DNA of 9,664 nt, taken from positions 1-9,664 of the forward strand of contig DASPJX010000082.1 of NCBI GenBank assembly GCA_035628395.1. The letters run 5' to 3'. Origin of the DNA: UBA4615 sp035628395 (GTDB lineage: Bacteria; Pseudomonadota; Gammaproteobacteria; Burkholderiales; Burkholderiaceae_E). Under the pieces are notes generated by a model. The model was not told the DNA's origin, ran no database searches, and was given only the letters and a program-made list of their open reading frames with translations. Positions 5,986-9,664 of the stretch are shown piece after piece. The position numbers and the translations under genes are program-made. How positions within the stretch are numbered: the stretch's first letter is position 1; every line of letters starts with the position of its first letter.

Positions 5986-7159
5986 ATTCGATGCGGAACG
6001 CGTGCAGCCCGCCGCGGGCGGTCTGCACGACCAGCACCGGGCCGGCCGCCGCGGGGGGCGCCACGATCGGGGCGCCGTCGGTGCGCGACACCGCCGCCAG
6101 CCGGCCGTCGGCGCGGGCGAGCCACAGCACGTTGCCCTGCAGGTCGCCGAGCGCGACCGCGCCGCCGAAGATCAGCGGCGCGGACAGGCGGCGGCGGGCG
6201 AGCCCCTTGGTCTGCCACGCGGGTGCGCCGCCGCGGTCGAACGCGTGGACGACGTCGTCCGCGTCGGGCGCGACGACGCCGCGCGAGTCGACGTCCAGCC
6301 CGGACGCCGACGAGAACTCGCGCGCCCAGACGGGCGTGCCGGCGGCCGCGTCGATGCAGCCGATCCGGCCCTGGTACGTCACCGCGCAGAGCTCGTTGCC
6401 GATCACCAGCGGCGTGCCGACGACGTCGGCGATGCGCTCGAGCTCGGTGGTGCCGCGCGGCGCGGCGAACGGCACGTCCCAGCGCGGCGCGCCGCTCGAC
6501 AGCGACAGCGACACCAGTCGCCCGCCCGGCATGCCGACGAACGCGGTGCCGGGCACCATCGACAGCCCGCCCGAGTTGCGCAGCACGAGCGGCGGGTTCT
6601 GCCGCTGGAAGCTCCAGCGGCGCTTGCCGCCCTCGACCTCGAACGCGATCACGCGGTTGTCGCTGGTGCGCATCACGACCGTGCCGTCGGCGACCGCGGG
6701 GGGCGTCACCACCTCGCCGCCGAGGCCCGCGGTCCAGCGGGTGCGGCCCTGCTCGTCGAGCGCGATCAGCGTGCCGTCGCGCGCGGCGACCACCGTGGTG
6801 GTGCCGTCGGTGCCCACGCCCGCGGTCAGCGGCCGACCGACGTTCACGCGCCAGGCGGGCGTGCCGCGGTCGATGTCGAGGCAGGCGACGGTGCCGTCCT
6901 GCGCCGCGGCCCACACCGAGCCGCCGATCGCGACCGGCACGAAGCCGACGCCGGACGCGGCGCCGAGCGACGCCGTCCAGGCCTGCGCCGGCCGGATCGT
7001 GCCGCTCGGATCGGGCAGCGGGTCGGGCGCGCGGCGCGCCGAGCGGCGGAACATCGCGCAGCCCGGCAGCGCGAGCGCAGCCGCCGCGGCGGCGGCGGCG
7101 AGCGCCCGGCGGCGCGCGCGATCGGCGGTCGGCACCACCTCAGGCGCCCCCGAGCGCAT
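5984..7159 (-). CDS. bamB: BamB, outer-membrane beta-barrel assembly lipoprotein
   Basis: The 391-residue product (E. coli 392) begins with a basic RARRR segment, a poly-Ala hydrophobic stretch and LPGC with the lipidation cysteine at residue 34. The rest is a PQQ-like eight-bladed beta-propeller. Repeated units of the type GTxxALDxxxGxxRW occur (for example around 92-103, 129-142 and 170-182), and the BamB-like ELERIADV is at 239-246. BamB binds BamA on the periplasmic face of the outer membrane and helps deliver barrel proteins. Proline at the -2 lipobox position is less usual but the context is clear. The start is uncertain: the ATG ending at 7159 overlaps yfgM by 20 bases. GTG codons ending at 7138 and 7135, right after the yfgM stop, would give a signal peptide of more usual length. 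Neighbouring yfgM and der are its normal partners in Proteobacteria. Confidence 0.95.
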   Translation of the reverse strand: MRSGAPEVVPTADRARRRALAAAAAAAALALPGCAMFRRSARRAPDPLPDPSGTIRPAQAWTASLGAASGVGFVPVAIGGSVWAAAQDGTVACLDIDRGTPAWRVNVGRPLTAGVGTDGTTTVVAARDGTLIALDEQGRTRWTAGLGGEVVTPPAVADGTVVMRTSDNRVIAFEVEGGKRRWSFQRQNPPLVLRNSGGLSMVPGTAFVGMPGGRLVSLSLSSGAPRWDVPFAAPRGTTELERIADVVGTPLVIGNELCAVTYQGRIGCIDAAAGTPVWAREFSSASGLDVDSRGVVAPDADDVVHAFDRGGAPAWQTKGLARRRLSAPLIFGGAVALGDLQGNVLWLARADGRLAAVSRTDGAPIVAPPAAAGPVLVVQTARGGLHAFRIE

Positions 7160-7772
7160 CGAGCTTCATCTGCACGATCGCGCGCAGCGCGGCGCCGCCC
7201 TCGAGCCGCCCGAGCGCGTCCTTGTACGCGGCGCGCGCCTCGTCGCGCTTGCCCTGGGCGAGCAGCAGGTCGCCGCGCCGGTCGGCGAAGGCGCCGGCGA
7301 ACGCGCCCGCGTCGGAGACCGCCAGCGCCTTCAGGCCCTCGTCGTAGGCCTGCTCGTCGAGCAGGATGCCGGCGAGCCGCAGCCGCGCGAGCATCCGGTG
7401 CTCCGGGTCCTTCGCGTGGTCGGTCGCCCACTGCAGCGGCGCCTTCGCGGCGCGCAGGTCGCCCGCGTCGTGGTACGCGCGGGCGGCGATCAGCGCGCCC
7501 ATCGAGCCGTAGACCGTGCCGCCGTACTTCTCGAACAGCTCGCCGGAGGCCTGCTTGACCTTCCCGACGTCGCGGCGCTCGACCGCCTCGCGCAGCCGGT
7601 CGTAGACCACCGAGGCCTCGACCGCCTGCTTCTGCTGCCACCAGCCCCAGCCGCGCCAGCCGGCGATCGCCAGCATCACGACGGTGACCACCGTCAGCAC
7701 GAGGTTGCCGTACCGGTTCCAGAACGCCTTGAACGCGTCGAGCTGGTCCTGTTCCTGGAGATCGTAGGCCAT
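7140..7772 (-). CDS. YfgM-like tetratricopeptide inner-membrane protein
   Basis: This 210-residue protein has an amphipathic N-terminus (YDLQEQDQLDAFKAFWNRYG, 3-22), one membrane helix (about 23-42) followed by a Trp-rich boundary (GWRGWGWWQ), and a periplasmic part of TPR-like helical pairs (about 50-205, for example EARAAYKDALGRLEGG at 178-193). This matches the YfgM family, an ancillary partner of the SecYEG translocon and of the periplasmic chaperone network in E. coli (about 206 residues). The strong GAGGAAGAGGG just before the ATG ending at 7772 fixes the start. It stands between hisS (32-base gap) and bamB (overlap or direct abutment), the standard order in beta- and gammaproteobacteria. 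This fits a shared role in envelope protein biogenesis. Confidence 0.92.
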   Translation of the reverse strand: MAYDLQEQDQLDAFKAFWNRYGNLVLTVVTVVMLAIAGWRGWGWWQQKQAVEASVVYDRLREAVERRDVGKVKQASGELFEKYGGTVYGSMGALIAARAYHDAGDLRAAKAPLQWATDHAKDPEHRMLARLRLAGILLDEQAYDEGLKALAVSDAGAFAGAFADRRGDLLLAQGKRDEARAAYKDALGRLEGGAALRAIVQMKLDALGGA

Positions 7773-7804
7773 GCGCCCTCTTCCTCGTCGTTGTCGGTCG
7801 ACGC

Positions 7805-9148
7805 TCAGTCGCTGCTCGCGACCAGCGCGTCGACCAGGTAGTCGGCGAGCGCGTCGAGCGCCACCGCCTCCTGGCGGCCGGCGCCGCGCTCGCCGTCGGC
7901 GCCGCGCAGCGCCTTGACGGTCGCGCGGCCGGCCGCGGCCTCGTCCTCGCCGATGATCACGGCGAACTCGGCGCCGCTCGCGTCGGCGCGCTTGAACTGC
8001 GACTTGAATCCGCCGCCGCCCGCGTGCATCACGACGTCGAGCCCGGCGCTGCGCAGCCGCTCGGCGGTCGCGAACGCCACCGGCGCCGCCGCCTCGCCCT
8101 GGTGGACGACGTAGACGTCGCAGCCCGGCTGCGTCGGCGCCTCGCCCGACTCCTTCATCAGCTCGAGCAGCCGCTCGACGCCGATCGCGAAGCCGCAGGA
8201 CGGCGCGGGCTTGCCGCCGAGCATCTCGACCAGCGGATCGTAGCGTCCGCCGCCGCAGACGGTGCCCTGCGCGCCGAGCCGGTCGGTGACCCACTCGAAC
8301 ACGCTGCGGTTGTAGTAGTCGAGCCCGCGCACCAGCCGCGGGTTGATCCGGTACGGGACGTTGATCGCCCGCAGCAGCGACTGCAGCCCCTCGAAGTGCG
8401 CGCGCGAGGCCTCGCCGAGATGGTCGGCGAGCTTCGGGGCCTCCTCGACGAGCGCCTGCATCGCCGGGTTCTTGGTGTCGAGGATGCGCAGCGGGTTCGC
8501 GTGCAGCCGCCGGCGCGCGTCCTCGTCGAGGCGGTCGGCGTGCGCCTCGAAGTACGCGATCAGCGCGGCGCGGTGCTCCCGGCGCTCCGCGGCGTCGCCG
8601 ATGCTGTTGATCTCGAGCCGGATGCCCGACAGGTCGAGGTCGTCCCACAGCCGCTGGCACATCGCGATCAGCTCGGCGTCGATGTCGGGCCCGGCGAAGC
8701 CGAGCGCCTCGACGCCGATCTGGTGGAACTGCCGGTAGCGGCCGCGCTGCGGGCGCTCGTGGCGGAACATCGGCCCGGTGTACCAGAGCCGGCGCGGGCC
8801 GTCGTACAGCAGGTTGTGCTCGATCGCCGCGCGCACGACGCCCGCGGTGTTCTCCGGACGCAGCGTCAGGTGCTCGCCGTTCAGCGCGTCCTCGAACGAG
8901 TACATCTCCTTCTCGACGATGTCGGTGACCTCGCCGATGCCGCGCCGGAACAGCGCGGTGTGCTCGACGATCGGCGTGCGGATCTGCCGGTAGCCGTAGC
9001 TGCGAGCCCAGGTCGCGACCGCCTGCTCGAGCCGCTCCCAGCGCTCGCTGTCGCCGGGCAGCAGGTCGTTCATGCCCTTCACGCCGGAGAGCCGCTCGGG
9101 GCGGCGGGCGGCGGCGGACGGGGTCGGTTCGCGGGCGTCGTCGGACAT
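7805..9148 (-). CDS. hisS: Histidyl-tRNA synthetase
   Basis: This 447-residue class IIa synthetase charges tRNA-His in the cytoplasm as a homodimer. It shows GVKGMNDLLPGD (22-33), LRPENTAGVVRA (96-107), motif 2 GPMFRHERPQRGRYRQFHQI (125-144), the histidine-specific RLVRGLDYYNRSVFEW (271-286), CGGGRYDPLVEMLGG (298-312) and motif 3 GFAIGVERLLEL (319-330). The C-terminal anticodon-binding domain runs from about 343 to 445, with FKSQFKRADASGAEFAVIIG at 381-400. Length is normal, with an extra disordered stretch of about 15 residues at the N-terminus. No strong Shine-Dalgarno precedes the ATG ending at 9148, and the next plausible start would cut into conserved sequence. The HisZ at the left end of the window is a catalytically altered paralogue of this enzyme. 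Confidence 0.98.
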   Translation of the reverse strand: MSDDAREPTPSAAARRPERLSGVKGMNDLLPGDSERWERLEQAVATWARSYGYRQIRTPIVEHTALFRRGIGEVTDIVEKEMYSFEDALNGEHLTLRPENTAGVVRAAIEHNLLYDGPRRLWYTGPMFRHERPQRGRYRQFHQIGVEALGFAGPDIDAELIAMCQRLWDDLDLSGIRLEINSIGDAAERREHRAALIAYFEAHADRLDEDARRRLHANPLRILDTKNPAMQALVEEAPKLADHLGEASRAHFEGLQSLLRAINVPYRINPRLVRGLDYYNRSVFEWVTDRLGAQGTVCGGGRYDPLVEMLGGKPAPSCGFAIGVERLLELMKESGEAPTQPGCDVYVVHQGEAAAPVAFATAERLRSAGLDVVMHAGGGGFKSQFKRADASGAEFAVIIGEDEAAAGRATVKALRGADGERGAGRQEAVALDALADYLVDALVASSD

Positions 9149-9179
9149 CGGATGCGGGTCGTGTCGGTTCGTCGGATGG

Positions 9180-9200
9180 GCGGGCGCGCCGGGCGCCCGC
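9180..9200 (-). terminator. GC-rich hairpin in the ispG-hisS gap
   Basis: GCGGGCGC and GCGCCCGC form a perfect 8-bp inverted repeat with a 5-base loop, six bases after the ispG stop and about 31 bases before the hisS start. No U-run follows. It may be a weak or factor-assisted terminator or an mRNA-protecting structure that reduces flow from ispG to hisS. It could also be chance given the local GC content. Confidence 0.4.
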
Positions 9201-9206
9201 GGTGCC

Positions 9207-9664
9207 TCAGGCGTCGGTGCCGGCCCGCGCGGGCGCGTAGCGGCGCCGGACGTAGTCGTCGACGATTGCCTGGAACTCCTCGGCGATCCGCTCGCCCTTG
9301 AGCGTCACCGAGCGCTCGCCGTCGACGAACACCGGTGCGACCGGCGCCTCGCCGGAGCCCGGCAGCGAGATGCCGATGTCGGCGTGCTTCGACTCGCCCG
9401 GCCCGTTGACCACGCAGCCCATCACCGCGACGTGCATGTCCTCCACGCCCGGGTATCGCGCGCGCCACAGCGGCATCTGCGCGCGCAGGTACGACTGGAT
9501 CTTGTCGGCGAGCTCCTGGAAGAAGGTGCTCGTGGTGCGGCCGCAGCCGGGGCACGCCGAGACCATCGGCGTGAACGAGCGCAGGCCCATGGTCTGCAGG
9601 ATCTCCTGCGCGACGATCACTTCCCGCGTGCGGTCGCCGCCCGGCTCGGGCGTGAGCGAGACGC
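9207..9664 (-). CDS. ispG: IspG (GcpE), 4-hydroxy-3-methylbut-2-enyl diphosphate synthase (C-terminal part)
   Basis: The visible C-terminal 151 residues continue from the right edge and end at 9207. The start lies outside the window. They include the iron-sulfur-binding region SACPGCGRTTSTFFQELA and the VMGCVVNGPGES motif, whose three cysteines hold the [4Fe-4S] cluster, with the catalytic Glu in GPGE. IspG makes HMBPP, the penultimate step of the MEP (non-mevalonate) isoprenoid pathway, in the cytoplasm using reduced ferredoxin or flavodoxin. It is the usual upstream neighbour of hisS in Betaproteobacteria. Confidence 0.96.
   Translation of the reverse strand, partial: VSLTPEPGGDRTREVIVAQEILQTMGLRSFTPMVSACPGCGRTTSTFFQELADKIQSYLRAQMPLWRARYPGVEDMHVAVMGCVVNGPGESKHADIGISLPGSGEAPVAPVFVDGERSVTLKGERIAEEFQAIVDDYVRRRYAPARAGTDA

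Noticed and set aside
4315..7347. A 1010-codon open frame on the plus strand, antisense to der and bamB
   Set aside because: Its translation is Arg/Ala/Pro-rich low-complexity sequence without recognisable domains, and it lies opposite two unmistakable genes. Long antisense frames are expected in DNA of this GC content.
1..9664. A new defence, mobile or biosynthetic system
   Set aside because: All genes belong to well-known housekeeping families in their usual order. There are no unexplained intact reading frames, repeats arrays, integrase or transposase genes, or composition shifts.

Overview
This is a dense, GC-rich stretch (roughly 70% G+C by eye) in which every convincing gene lies on the minus strand. 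Transcription runs from the right edge to the left: ispG (partial) > hisS > yfgM-like > bamB > der > hfq > hflX > hflK > hflC > DUF2065 (yjeT-like) > hisZ (partial). This order, and in particular DUF2065 followed by hisZ, is the familiar core arrangement of Betaproteobacteria, most likely Burkholderiales. The assignment rests on gene order, protein sequence and GC content only. There are no mobile elements, tRNA/rRNA genes, CRISPR arrays or transfer signatures, and no intergenic stretch exceeds about 140 bases.

Right half (about 4528-9664): the end of the iron-sulfur isoprenoid enzyme IspG, histidyl-tRNA synthetase, a one-TM periplasmic TPR protein of the YfgM family, the outer-membrane assembly lipoprotein BamB, and the double-GTPase ribosome assembly factor Der. 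bamB overlaps or abuts yfgM, and the ribosome-binding site of der overlaps the stop codon of bamB, so yfgM-bamB-der look translationally coupled. A GC-rich hairpin lies behind the ispG stop and another behind the der stop.

Left half (about 1-4388): the RNA chaperone Hfq, the ribosome-splitting GTPase HflX, the FtsH-regulating membrane pair HflK/HflC, a 62-residue two-helix membrane protein, and the N-terminal 170 residues of HisZ, the regulatory subunit of ATP phosphoribosyltransferase. In this half the genes overlap or are separated by only tens of bases. The 139-bp gap before hfq is the widest in the window. It holds a good match to a sigma-32 (RpoH) heat-shock promoter, which would put Hfq, HflX and the FtsH modulators under heat-shock control.

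I found no previously undescribed system: this is ordinary housekeeping DNA. The details most worth a second look are: (1) hflX has no ATG, GTG or TTG that could start the full-length protein, and its best start is a CTG overlapping the hfq stop as CTGA; (2) a G-quadruplex-capable tract and C7 homopolymer lie directly at that start; (3) the sigma-32-like promoter of hfq; (4) GC-rich hairpins in three of the gaps.
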